This document shows, piece by piece, positions 1-6,366 of a DNA stretch of 9,624 bases. Positions within the stretch are counted from its first letter, which is position 1. Every line of letters starts with the position of its first letter. The position numbers and the translations under genes are program-made. The DNA comes from Thiotrichales bacterium HSG1 (GTDB lineage Bacteria; Pseudomonadota; Gammaproteobacteria; Beggiatoales; Beggiatoaceae), in contig JAUCGN010000058.1 of the NCBI GenBank assembly GCA_030378125.1, positions 1-9,624 on the forward strand, given 5' to 3'. The notes below the pieces were generated by a model. That model had not been told where the DNA came from, ran no database searches, and saw nothing but the letters and a program-made list of their open reading frames with translations.

Positions 1-82
1 CGGTTTTTGTAAGTTTTTATTGAAGGTTGTTTGTTTTACCGATTCAGAAAAACTTGGATTTTTTCCATAAAATATGTTTTTT

Positions 83-127
83 CTTGTCAAACTATTTTTA
101 ATCTTTTTAACTATTTAGCTTGACAAG
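83..127. repeat. 8-bp inverted repeat downstream of the tRNA-like gene
   Basis: CTTGTCAA (83-90) and TTGACAAG (120-127) are perfect inverted copies 29 bases apart. The spacer also holds a direct repeat, AACTATTT at 90-97 and 109-116. No T-tract follows on either strand, so an intrinsic terminator is unlikely. It lies about 40 bases beyond the 3' end of the tRNA-like gene and could be a protein-binding or recombination site. The rest of 1-165 is AT-rich, and I see no gene in it. Confidence 0.3.
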
Positions 128-165
128 TAACAGAGTATCTACCTGACTCTATAAATATTAGTTAT

Positions 166-266
166 TGGTGTCTGCTGTTGGAATCGAACCAACAATCTCA
201 CCTTCACAAACCAACTTAATGAAATTAGCTTGTGGAGGGGACGCTTTAACCCTTAAGCTAGCAGAC
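166..266 (-). tRNA. tRNA-like gene with a long hairpin replacing the anticodon arm
   Basis: Read on the minus strand, the ends form a perfect 7-bp acceptor stem (GTCTGCT with AGCAGAC), then discriminator A and an encoded CCA (166-168). The T arm is perfect, GTTGG/CCAAC around the loop TTCGATT, which fits the TTCRA consensus. The D arm is GCTT/AAGC with an 8-base loop containing GG. Between D and T arms there is no 5-bp stem with a 7-base loop. Instead 198-241 fold into one hairpin of 20 positions: 18 pairs, three of them G-U, two mismatches, and the 4-base loop CAUU. Four bases (GATT) then remain as a class-I-sized variable loop. CAU sits at the tip after UU, so a Met/Ile2-type anticodon cannot be excluded, but a normal anticodon loop would need mismatched pairs. 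Isotype is unassigned. It may be a decoding tRNA with an expanded arm, a non-decoding tRNA-like RNA, or a decayed tRNA. The first 14 bases overlap the end of the HEPN-like reading frame. Confidence 0.5.
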
Positions 267-1081
267 GTTTAAATTCATCCACAACTTCTTTGATATCTGT
301 TGTGCTAAATCTTCCAAAGGTAGTAATAGCATAACTTTTTAAAGCATTTTCATATCTATTATTATTATTTTTTAATTTTTTTATATGTATTTTGTTTAGT
401 TTCTTTTGACATATCAAACAAAATTTTAGCAATCCTCTTATTATCAGGTTTGAACTCTGTGCTAAAAATAAATGCAATGTGTTTAATAATATTTGTTAAA
501 ATTATAAAATCATCAAAATTAATGTTTTCTAATGAATTAGGAGTGTTATTTAAATGAAATTTTTTCAAAAAATCATTACTATTTTCCTCAACTTTTTTAT
601 AGCAAGACTTTAGTTTTTTATCATCTCTATCTGTATGAGCCATATAATTTCTAACCATTCTATAATAATCACAAATATCTATTAAATCATTAGGTATATT
701 TTTTATTGAAAGGTATTCTAACGCATTTTGAAAGTGAGTTTCACCTTTCTTCAATTGTGGCCAATCTTTGTCAAAATATTTAGTCCACTCTTTTTTAAAA
801 TCTTTTAGAAATTGTTCAAATTGTTAAAAAACAGATACTATATAATAATGTCTAATTCTTGAACTAAATTTTATAAAATTAACTTCATCAACTCTAATTT
901 TATGTTTAGCTGATAACTGTTTAATATATTTTTGTGTACCTTCAATTTGTGTTTTTTCAATAAACTCACGAATAGCTATTTCATTACATTCCACAACAGC
1001 ATCAAATTCACCAAGCATTTTTTTTAGCTTTTGGTAAGAAGTATACGAAAATTTTGTAATGTCTAAATCTCTGTCAGGCAT
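253..1081 (-). pseudogene. Broken HEPN-like (R-x4-H) protein gene
   Basis: Three consecutive open stretches read as one protein of about 276 residues. The first, 1081 to 824, starts with ATG behind GGAG (1090-1093) and has 85 residues. It ends at a single TAA (824-826), after which the same frame stays open to 365. The frame then shifts in an A/T-rich run near 358-380 and continues to a TAA at 253, ending in RLLA. The middle part carries RNYMAH (about 635-652), which fits the R-x4-H catalytic motif of HEPN RNases, with the polar residue after Arg that is usual there. HEPN domains are common in abortive-infection and toxin proteins, so a defence role is plausible but inferred. I recognise no closer family. 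The stop could be a sequencing error or a real nonsense mutation, and the shift lies beside homopolymer runs. Base composition is very AT-rich compared with the hydrogenase genes next door. Confidence 0.55.
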
Positions 1082-1112
1082 ACTATATTCTCCATATTAT
1101 TCCTAGACATTA

Positions 1113-1184
1113 TTTGCTAAATAAAGCAGATTAAAATAATATATTAATTCTGCTTAATTTATAAGTCAAGTAAAGTTAAGCAAA
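1113..1184. repeat. Nested inverted repeats between divergent genes
   Basis: AAGCAGA (1124-1130) pairs with TCTGCTT (1149-1155). Four further TTAA/TTAA pairs across one bulged T extend the stem towards a 9-base AT loop. An outer pair, TTTGCT (1113-1118) and AGCAAA (1179-1184), encloses it. The element lies between the start of the HEPN-like gene (minus) and hybO (plus), where an operator would be expected. The rest of 1082-1359 is AT-rich, with no gene that I can see. Confidence 0.3.
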
Positions 1185-1326
1185 CTAATAACCTGTATAA
1201 CCCATACATCAAATTTATCTATCATATTACATGATATTATTTATATACTTACATTTTAACATCAAAGTATAAAATCCCCCAAAACACCAAAAAACTTATG
1301 GTAATCTTATACAAATTATTATAGAC

Positions 1327-1332
1327 TATACT
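1327..1332 (+). promoter_or_regulatory. Possible -10 element for the hyb operon
   Basis: TATACT lies 27 bases before the hybO start codon and is close to the sigma-70 -10 consensus. I see no convincing -35 hexamer 16-18 bases upstream, so an activator-dependent promoter or chance are both possible. Confidence 0.25.
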
Positions 1333-1359
1333 TGGTTACTAATCGCATGGAGTAGGATT

Positions 1360-2484
1360 ATGAACAAGTTAGACGATTTTAAAGCAGTTGAGAAGATACC
1401 GGGTAACTTAAGCCGTAGAGAATTCCTGAAATTTTGTACGGGAGTAGCGGCCACTCTGGGTCTATCTTCGATGGCTGGGGTTAGAATTGCAGAAGCAGCT
1501 ACTAGTGGCAATCGACCACCAGTTATTTGGTTATCAGGTCAAGAATGTACCGGTTGTTCGGAAACCTTATTACGAGCAACTCACCCAACGTTAGAAAGTC
1601 TTATTTTAGAAACAATTTCCCTAGATTATCACGAAACTTTAAGTGTTGCAGCTGGTCATCAAGCCGAAGCAGCTCGCCAAGCCTCGATGGAAGCTAATAA
1701 AGGTAAATATATATTAGTCGTCGAAGGTGCAACGCCAATGAAAGATGGTGGAATCTACTGTAAAATTGGCAATAAGACCATGTTAGACCATGTTAAAGAA
1801 TCGGCGGAACATGCAGCAGCTATCGTAGCAGTAGGTTCATGCTCATCTTGGGGTGGAGTGGCAGCAACTTCACCAAATCCGACTGGAGCAGTTGGAACAC
1901 CAGAAGTTTTGCCCAATAAAACCGTGGTCAGCATTCCTGGTTGTCCACCCAATCCTTATAATTTATTAGCTACAATTCTGCATCTAGTTACCTTCAAAAA
2001 ATTGCCAGCTTTGGATGACATAGGTCGACCTATCTTTGCTTATGGCCGCTTAATCCATGAAAACTGTGAACGCCGTCCCCATTTTGATGCTGGTCGTTTT
2101 GCAATGGAGTTTGGTGATGAAGGCCATCGTAAAGGCTGGTGTTTGTATAAGATAGGTTGCAAAGGCCCAGAAACTTATGCTAATTGCCCATCGGTACTAT
2201 TCGGTGATGTTGGTTCAGCTTCTTGGCCAGTCGGTACTGGACATCCTTGCATCGGTTGTACGGAACAAGGTGTGGTATTCGAAAAATCCATCCATGAACT
2301 AGCGAAAGTGGAAAATCTAACTCCGCCAACTTTATTCCCACCAATTGTTGAAGAACGTGGCACTGGAGTTACCCCTGCTAGTGCCGCTGTAGCTGGTGGA
2401 GTGGTTGGAGCTGTAGTTGGAGCTGGAGCGGTAATCGCTAGCAAAATGGGCCAAGAACCTGCAACGGAATCTGATTCAGATTAG
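1360..2484 (+). CDS. hybO: [NiFe] hydrogenase small subunit (HybO type), Tat-exported
   Basis: Electron-transfer small subunit of a membrane-bound uptake hydrogenase. It takes electrons from the NiFe site in the large subunit and passes them along three Fe-S clusters. The 374 residues begin with a twin-arginine signal (SRREFLK, 18-24, then a hydrophobic stretch to about 46). Proximal cluster ligands are C63, C66, C161 and C195 (CTGCSE, GSCSSWGG, PGCPPNP). Distal cluster ligands are H233, C236, C261 and C267. The medial 3Fe-4S cluster has C276, C297 and C300, with P290 at the fourth position. CTGC rather than CTCC at the proximal site lacks the extra cysteine of oxygen-tolerant enzymes. A glycine/alanine-rich hydrophobic tail (about 339-361) should anchor it in the membrane. 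ATG follows GGAGTAGG (1349-1356). It is first in an operon with hybA and hybB; no large-subunit gene is present. Confidence 0.95.
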   Translation: MNKLDDFKAVEKIPGNLSRREFLKFCTGVAATLGLSSMAGVRIAEAATSGNRPPVIWLSGQECTGCSETLLRATHPTLESLILETISLDYHETLSVAAGHQAEAARQASMEANKGKYILVVEGATPMKDGGIYCKIGNKTMLDHVKESAEHAAAIVAVGSCSSWGGVAATSPNPTGAVGTPEVLPNKTVVSIPGCPPNPYNLLATILHLVTFKKLPALDDIGRPIFAYGRLIHENCERRPHFDAGRFAMEFGDEGHRKGWCLYKIGCKGPETYANCPSVLFGDVGSASWPVGTGHPCIGCTEQGVVFEKSIHELAKVENLTPPTLFPPIVEERGTGVTPASAAVAGGVVGAVVGAGAVIASKMGQEPATESDSD

Positions 2485-2493
2485 GAGGTTGCT

Positions 2494-3480
2494 ATGACTA
2501 TCAAGCGACGTGATTTTTTAAAAGCGATGGGTGGAGCTTTAGCAGTTGGCACTACCGAAACGCAGGCTTTTCAACGAGAAGCTAAGGAAATGCCTCCACA
2601 AGCAGTTGGAATGTTGTATGATTCTACCTTGTGCATTGGCTGTAAAGCTTGTGTGGCAGCTTGTAAACAGGCTAATGACCATCCAGCAGAAATTATTCCT
2701 GAACATCAAGAATGGAATGAAGGGACTTGGGATTCAGCAGTTGATATTTCTGGTCAAACTCTGAATGTTATCAAGTCCTATCAAAATGGTGATTTAAGCC
2801 AAAAAGATAGAGAAATTAACGGTTTTGCTTTTATCAAACGCCATTGTTTACATTGTGTAGACCCGTCTTGTGTATCAGTCTGTCCAGTTTCAGCGATGCA
2901 GAAAGACCCACAAACTGGAATTGTGTCCCATAATCCAGATGCTTGTATTGGTTGTCGTTATTGTGTGATGGGCTGTCCATTCTCAGTGCCACAATTCGAT
3001 TATACTACCCCATTTCCGCAAATTCATAAATGTCAATTCTGTAATCATTTGCAAGCTCAAGGTAAATTACCAGCTTGTTGTGATGTCTGTCCAACTGGAG
3101 CTTCTTTATTTGGTGATGTACGAGAATTGAAGGAAGAGGCTAAACAACGTTTGGCAGCTCAAGCTGGTGATTCCTATGAGTTTCAACGGGGAAAATTAGG
3201 TGGGGATAGGCCAAGTCATGTAGCGGAAATTCCTAAATATCAACAACATTTGTATGGAGATAAGGAATCTGGAGGTACGCAGGTGGTGTATTTGGCTGGA
3301 GTTCCATTTGATAAGTTAGGTTTGCCGACCAATGTGCCAGATTATTCTTATGCTAGTATCTCCGAAGGTATGCAACATACTATATATAAAGGCTTAATTG
3401 CACCAGCAGCTTTATTGAGTGGACTGATGTTTATGGCTTATAGAAATCGTAATTCAAAAGATGAGGAGGATAAATCATGA
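2494..3480 (+). CDS. hybA: Hydrogenase-2 operon ferredoxin-like protein HybA
   Basis: Periplasmic iron-sulfur protein that relays electrons from the hydrogenase small subunit to the membrane subunit HybB. The 328 residues start with a twin-arginine motif (KRRDFLK, 4-10). Four [4Fe-4S] cysteine groups are visible: C47/C50/C53/C57, C118/C121/C126/C130, C151/C154/C157/C161, and C180/C183/C195 or C196/C199. The arrangement is that of the DmsB/HybA family. A single hydrophobic segment (about 299-315) near the C-terminus is expected to anchor it, as in HybA. The start codon lies behind AGGAGGT (2483-2489), which overlaps the hybO stop codon. Its own end overlaps the hybB start by four bases (ATGA), so the three genes are probably translationally coupled. 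All cluster ligands are intact. Confidence 0.95.
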   Translation: MTIKRRDFLKAMGGALAVGTTETQAFQREAKEMPPQAVGMLYDSTLCIGCKACVAACKQANDHPAEIIPEHQEWNEGTWDSAVDISGQTLNVIKSYQNGDLSQKDREINGFAFIKRHCLHCVDPSCVSVCPVSAMQKDPQTGIVSHNPDACIGCRYCVMGCPFSVPQFDYTTPFPQIHKCQFCNHLQAQGKLPACCDVCPTGASLFGDVRELKEEAKQRLAAQAGDSYEFQRGKLGGDRPSHVAEIPKYQQHLYGDKESGGTQVVYLAGVPFDKLGLPTNVPDYSYASISEGMQHTIYKGLIAPAALLSGLMFMAYRNRNSKDEEDKS

Positions 3481-4610
3481 GTTCCCATCAACCACTTGGT
3501 GGTAAATTAATCAACACTCAGTTTGTTATTTTAGCCATCTTTGCATTAATTGCAGCTATATTTTTGGCCGAACGATTTATCTTTGGCTTAGGCTCGGTAA
3601 CTAATCTCAACAATGGCTATCCGTGGGGAATTTGGATTGCAATTGATGTAGTTATCGGTACAGCATTTGGCTGTGGTGGCTTCGTAATGGCAATTTTGGT
3701 CTATATCTTTAATAAAGGCAAATATCATCCGTTAGTACGCCCAGCCTTGATGGCCAGCTTATTTGGTTATTCGTTGGGTGGCATGGCAGTTGTACTGGAT
3801 TTGGGACGCTATTGGCAAGTCTACAACATATTTTTGCCTTGGTACGCTCAAATAAATTCAGTAATGTTTGAAGTGGCATTATGCGTGACAGCTTATACTT
3901 TTGTGTTATGGATTGAATTTACTCCAGTTTTCTTGGAAAAATTCGGTATTGAGAACCTACGACAAAAGTTAGAAAAAGTATTATTTGCAGTCATCGCTCT
4001 AGGTGTATTGCTACCAATGATGCACCAATCGTCATTAGGAACTATGATTTTAGTAGCTGGGTTTAAATTACACCCATTGTGGAATACTAACTTGTTACCA
4101 GTGTTGTTTTTGGTATCGGTAGCAGCGATGGGATATGCAATTGTAACCTTTGAAGCTCTATTATCTTCGGCTGGGTTTAAGCGACCTTATGATACCACGA
4201 TTTTAAATAAATTATCTGGTATTATGTTAGTATTATTAATAGGTTATATGATAATGCGGTTTGCTGATTTAATCATGCGTGGCCAGTTGGGATTGGCTTT
4301 GGCTGGTGATATTAACGGTAATATGTTTATCATTGAAAATATTCTGTTTTTAATTCCGATAGTTATTTTAATTAATCCAGCTAATCGTAGTAAACCACGT
4401 CTATTATTTATCGCTGCCATGAGCATGTTGTTTGCTGGAGCTATTTTCCGCATCAACGCTTATTTGGTAGGCTTTGAACCCGGTGGTGGCTGGAATTATT
4501 TTCCTTCCGTGCCAGAATTGTTAGTAACCTTGGGAATCTTCTCCATGGAAATTATGTTGTATTTGATTTTTGTGAAGAGATTGCCAATTTTGCATCGGGT
4601 TGAAGCTTAA
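3477..4610 (+). CDS. hybB: Ni/Fe-hydrogenase membrane subunit HybB (NrfD family)
   Basis: Integral membrane subunit that passes electrons from HybA to quinone and links H2 oxidation to the respiratory chain. The 377 residues form about ten predicted transmembrane helices (roughly 13-33, 52-78, 90-108, 128-150, 168-187, 207-228, 246-266, 285-300, 308-326, 347-366). Conserved family stretches are present: YPWGIWIA (48-55), HQSSLGT (183-189), and the late R-x-N block followed by YFPSVPEL (341-348). Length is close to E. coli HybB (about 390). The start overlaps the hybA stop and has AGGAGG at 3464-3469. In E. coli hybC comes next; here a terminator follows 10 bases after the stop codon. The gene looks intact and uses the same codon style as hybO and hybA. 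Confidence 0.94.
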   Translation: MSSHQPLGGKLINTQFVILAIFALIAAIFLAERFIFGLGSVTNLNNGYPWGIWIAIDVVIGTAFGCGGFVMAILVYIFNKGKYHPLVRPALMASLFGYSLGGMAVVLDLGRYWQVYNIFLPWYAQINSVMFEVALCVTAYTFVLWIEFTPVFLEKFGIENLRQKLEKVLFAVIALGVLLPMMHQSSLGTMILVAGFKLHPLWNTNLLPVLFLVSVAAMGYAIVTFEALLSSAGFKRPYDTTILNKLSGIMLVLLIGYMIMRFADLIMRGQLGLALAGDINGNMFIIENILFLIPIVILINPANRSKPRLLFIAAMSMLFAGAIFRINAYLVGFEPGGGWNYFPSVPELLVTLGIFSMEIMLYLIFVKRLPILHRVEA

Positions 4611-4620
4611 AATCTTATTT

Positions 4621-4647
4621 TTCCCAGCGGTCTTCGTTGGGAATTTT
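4621..4647 (+). terminator. Rho-independent terminator of the hyb operon
   Basis: TTCCCAGCG (4621-4629) pairs with CGTTGGGAA (4635-4643) across a 5-base loop GTCTT, giving nine pairs with one G-U, followed by TTTT. It lies 10 bases after the hybB stop codon and marks hybB as the last gene of the operon. Confidence 0.85.
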
Positions 4648-4654
4648 ATGAACA

Positions 4655-4660
4655 TATAAT
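4655..4660 (+). promoter_or_regulatory. Consensus -10 box for the antitoxin-toxin pair
   Basis: A perfect TATAAT lies 22 bases before the antitoxin start codon. The matching -35 position falls inside the hyb terminator and does not look like TTGACA. Toxin-antitoxin operons are usually autoregulated from such a site. Confidence 0.4.
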
Positions 4661-4682
4661 TTTGATAACTTAGGAAATATAA

Positions 4683-4898
4683 ATGAATACTTTAATAAAA
4701 CAAAGGCTTATTGATAAAATTCAGAATGAAAAAAATACTATTGAAATAGTGCAATTATTTGAATTATGGCAACAATTAAAAAATTCTTTTCCTCAGTCTC
4801 CAATAAATTTATTCGCAGGTAGTTTAAATGATGAAGATGCTGAAGAAATACGTCAAATTGTTCAATCAGAATTTCAAAATATAGAAGGTGAATGGTGA
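4683..4898 (+). CDS. Small antitoxin-like protein paired with VapC
   Basis: A 71-residue, largely helical, acidic protein that I call an antitoxin from its position. Its stop codon overlaps the start of the VapC reading frame by seven bases (4892-4898), the usual coupling of type II antitoxin and toxin. The acidic C-terminal part with the end EGEW (68-71) recalls short antitoxins that insert a tail with a terminal Trp into the partner toxin. I see no clear ribbon-helix-helix or AbrB fold, so the DNA-binding class is unassigned. AGGA (4672-4675) precedes the ATG at a suitable distance. As the toxin next to it is frameshifted, this gene may now serve no purpose or may act on a related toxin elsewhere. 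Confidence 0.6.
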   Translation: MNTLIKQRLIDKIQNEKNTIEIVQLFELWQQLKNSFPQSPINLFAGSLNDEDAEEIRQIVQSEFQNIEGEW

Positions 4899-5282
4899 AA
4901 TCAATTGCTCTTGATACAAACATCGTAATTGACATATTAAATAACAAAGAAACTACTGTTAAATCTGTGAGAAATTTTCAAAAAATTTATTTACCTATAA
5001 CTGTTTGTGGAGAGTTATTGTTTGGAGCAGTCTGCTAAACGTGAGGTAAATGAAAAAAAGTTTCGTCAATTTATTGATTCTTGTTTTATATTGAATATTA
5101 ATGAGTTAGTTGCGGATGAATATGCAGAAGTACGTAAATCTTTGAAAGAAAAAGGTCGACCTTTACCAGAAAATGATATTTGGATTGCTGCAACTTGTTT
5201 GGTAAATGATTTGCCATTAGCAACATATGATAAGCATTTTAAAATGATTGAAGGTTTAAAACTGGTAAATAATTTGGGTTAA
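4892..5282 (+). pseudogene. vapC: Frameshifted VapC-type PIN-domain toxin
   Basis: VapC toxins are PIN-domain ribonucleases that cut tRNA or rRNA at a Mg-dependent acidic site. The first frame starts with ATG at 4892 and gives 48 residues ending at TAA 5036-5038. It contains the opening LDTN with the first catalytic Asp (D8) and GELLFGA with the Glu (E41). The homology then continues in another frame from about 5031 (SAKREVNE...) to 5282. That part carries ENDIWIAA and ATYDKHF with the last two catalytic Asp residues. Together they make about 130 residues, the normal VapC length. A small insertion or deletion just after LLFGA, near 5028-5031, explains the break. A GTG at 5007 could start the second half alone, but that would lack half the active site. 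It could also be a sequencing error. Confidence 0.8.
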
Positions 5283-5315
5283 AATAATTTTTTAAGCTTA
5301 AGATGGGTAAAAGTT

Positions 5316-5462
5316 ATGATAAATATACAATTAACAGATGAAGATTTGCTTGAACAGGCTAAACAGCTTGGTGGACATAAAACTCAACAAGAGACCATAC
5401 ATGAGGCTCTTAAAGAGTATATTCGTTGGCGTAAACAAATGGAATCAATTCAACATCTTTAG
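5316..5462 (+). CDS. Short orphan VapB-like antitoxin, probably truncated
   Basis: A 48-residue protein starting INIQLTDEDLL, with a beta strand and two helices (LLEQAKQLGG and TIHEALKEYI) like the N-terminal ribbon-helix-helix part of VapB antitoxins. Those proteins normally run to 65-80 residues, with an acidic tail that blocks the partner VapC. Here the frame stops right after the DNA-binding part. No VapC follows: one base after the stop codon the opposite-strand nuclease gene ends. The simplest reading is that the tail and the toxin were lost when the neighbouring DNA arrived. The remaining part could still bind an operator. No strong ribosome binding site is seen before the ATG. Confidence 0.6.
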   Translation: MINIQLTDEDLLEQAKQLGGHKTQQETIHEALKEYIRWRKQMESIQHL

Positions 5463-5463
5463 C

Positions 5464-6312
5464 TTATAGATCAACTATATAATTAGCCATTTTTTCCCCA
5501 TAATTACTACAATTTCCGGTCTTAAAATTAGTTGGCCCACAAAAATATGCAATAAGTCCTTCTTGTAAAGAACCATGAACTTCACTGTATTTATATACAA
5601 GTTTCTGTCTGCAAGTTTTAATAGGATAATTTAGCCTGTCACAATCTTGTTTCACTAACGAACTAAAAGTAGTGTTATTTAATTTGGTAATCATTTCATC
5701 TGTCAAGGTAGTGGGAAAATCATTGGAACTGTAAATTTGTAGACCAACTATAAATGCTAAAATTACCATTACACTAATAAATTTGTTTGATTTTTTGTTT
5801 ACTACTTTTTTAAAAACCAACTCTTGGCTTGCATAGTTTTTAATTAATTTTTTAATATAGGGCCATTCATAACGATAAATTTTATGAGTTGGTGGATAAT
5901 TATAGTTCCAAGCCCCTTTAGTATAACCGTTTAATGAAAAAATTATAAGTGTATCACAAGCATATTTTTGGGCTGCACCAAGAGAATTATAAATTCCTAT
6001 AAAATTATCATATTCATTAACTATCTCTTTTTTTGGCAATGGCCGTTTAGTATTTTTAGCTTGAATAATTGCTCTAATTTTTCGTTTAGAATCAAATAAT
6101 AAAATATCAACTCCCCGATCATTTTTACCACCAATAATTTCAGTGTACCAACCTATTTTCTTATATAATTCAGCTAAAAAATATTCAAAAACATCGCCTT
6201 TGAAGGTGGTACTACCATTCAAATTATTCAAAATAGTATAAATTCTCTCACTTTTATTATAAGCAGCTAATTTTAATAATATTTTTACTTGTTGGGAAGC
6301 ATTGAATTTCAT
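5464..6312 (-). CDS. Membrane-anchored Mrr-like PD-(D/E)xK nuclease
   Basis: A 282-residue protein with a restriction-endonuclease-like domain at about 38-130. GDVFEYFLAELY (39-50) provides the Glu (E43), DRGVDILL (65-72) the catalytic Asp (D69), and IIQAK (82-86) the Q-x-K end of the motif, as in the Mrr_cat family, which cuts DNA. A single hydrophobic helix follows (about 178-194), preceded by the basic run KKVVNKKSNK (168-177). The positive-inside rule therefore puts the nuclease in the cytoplasm and residues 196-282 outside. That outer part has four cysteines (224, 234, 258, 268) that could form disulfides. A sensor or binding role for it is inference. The gene is convergent with the truncated VapB-like gene with a one-base gap. 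It is more AT-rich than guaB, which suggests transfer. All expected catalytic residues are present. Confidence 0.75.
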   Translation of the reverse strand: MKFNASQQVKILLKLAAYNKSERIYTILNNLNGSTTFKGDVFEYFLAELYKKIGWYTEIIGGKNDRGVDILLFDSKRKIRAIIQAKNTKRPLPKKEIVNEYDNFIGIYNSLGAAQKYACDTLIIFSLNGYTKGAWNYNYPPTHKIYRYEWPYIKKLIKNYASQELVFKKVVNKKSNKFISVMVILAFIVGLQIYSSNDFPTTLTDEMITKLNNTTFSSLVKQDCDRLNYPIKTCRQKLVYKYSEVHGSLQEGLIAYFCGPTNFKTGNCSNYGEKMANYIVDL

Positions 6313-6366
6313 TAGATAATTTATGATTTTAAACTTTTATTTTCAAAACATTTCAGACAAACTGTT

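Noticed and set aside
166..266. tRNA-Sec (selC) or tmRNA
   Set aside because: tRNA-Sec has an 8-bp acceptor stem and a normal anticodon arm with UCA; here the acceptor is 7 bp and no such arm forms. tmRNA is over 300 bases and has a coded peptide tag; none is present.
2175..2444. 89-residue minus-strand reading frame inside hybO
   Set aside because: Antisense shadow of a conserved gene, rich in Ala, Pro and Thr as expected from the reversed codons.
5007..5282. Stand-alone 91-residue protein from the GTG at 5007
   Set aside because: Its first residues are an out-of-frame reading of the VapC GELLFGA region; the homology starts only at SAKREV, so it is the second half of a frameshifted gene.
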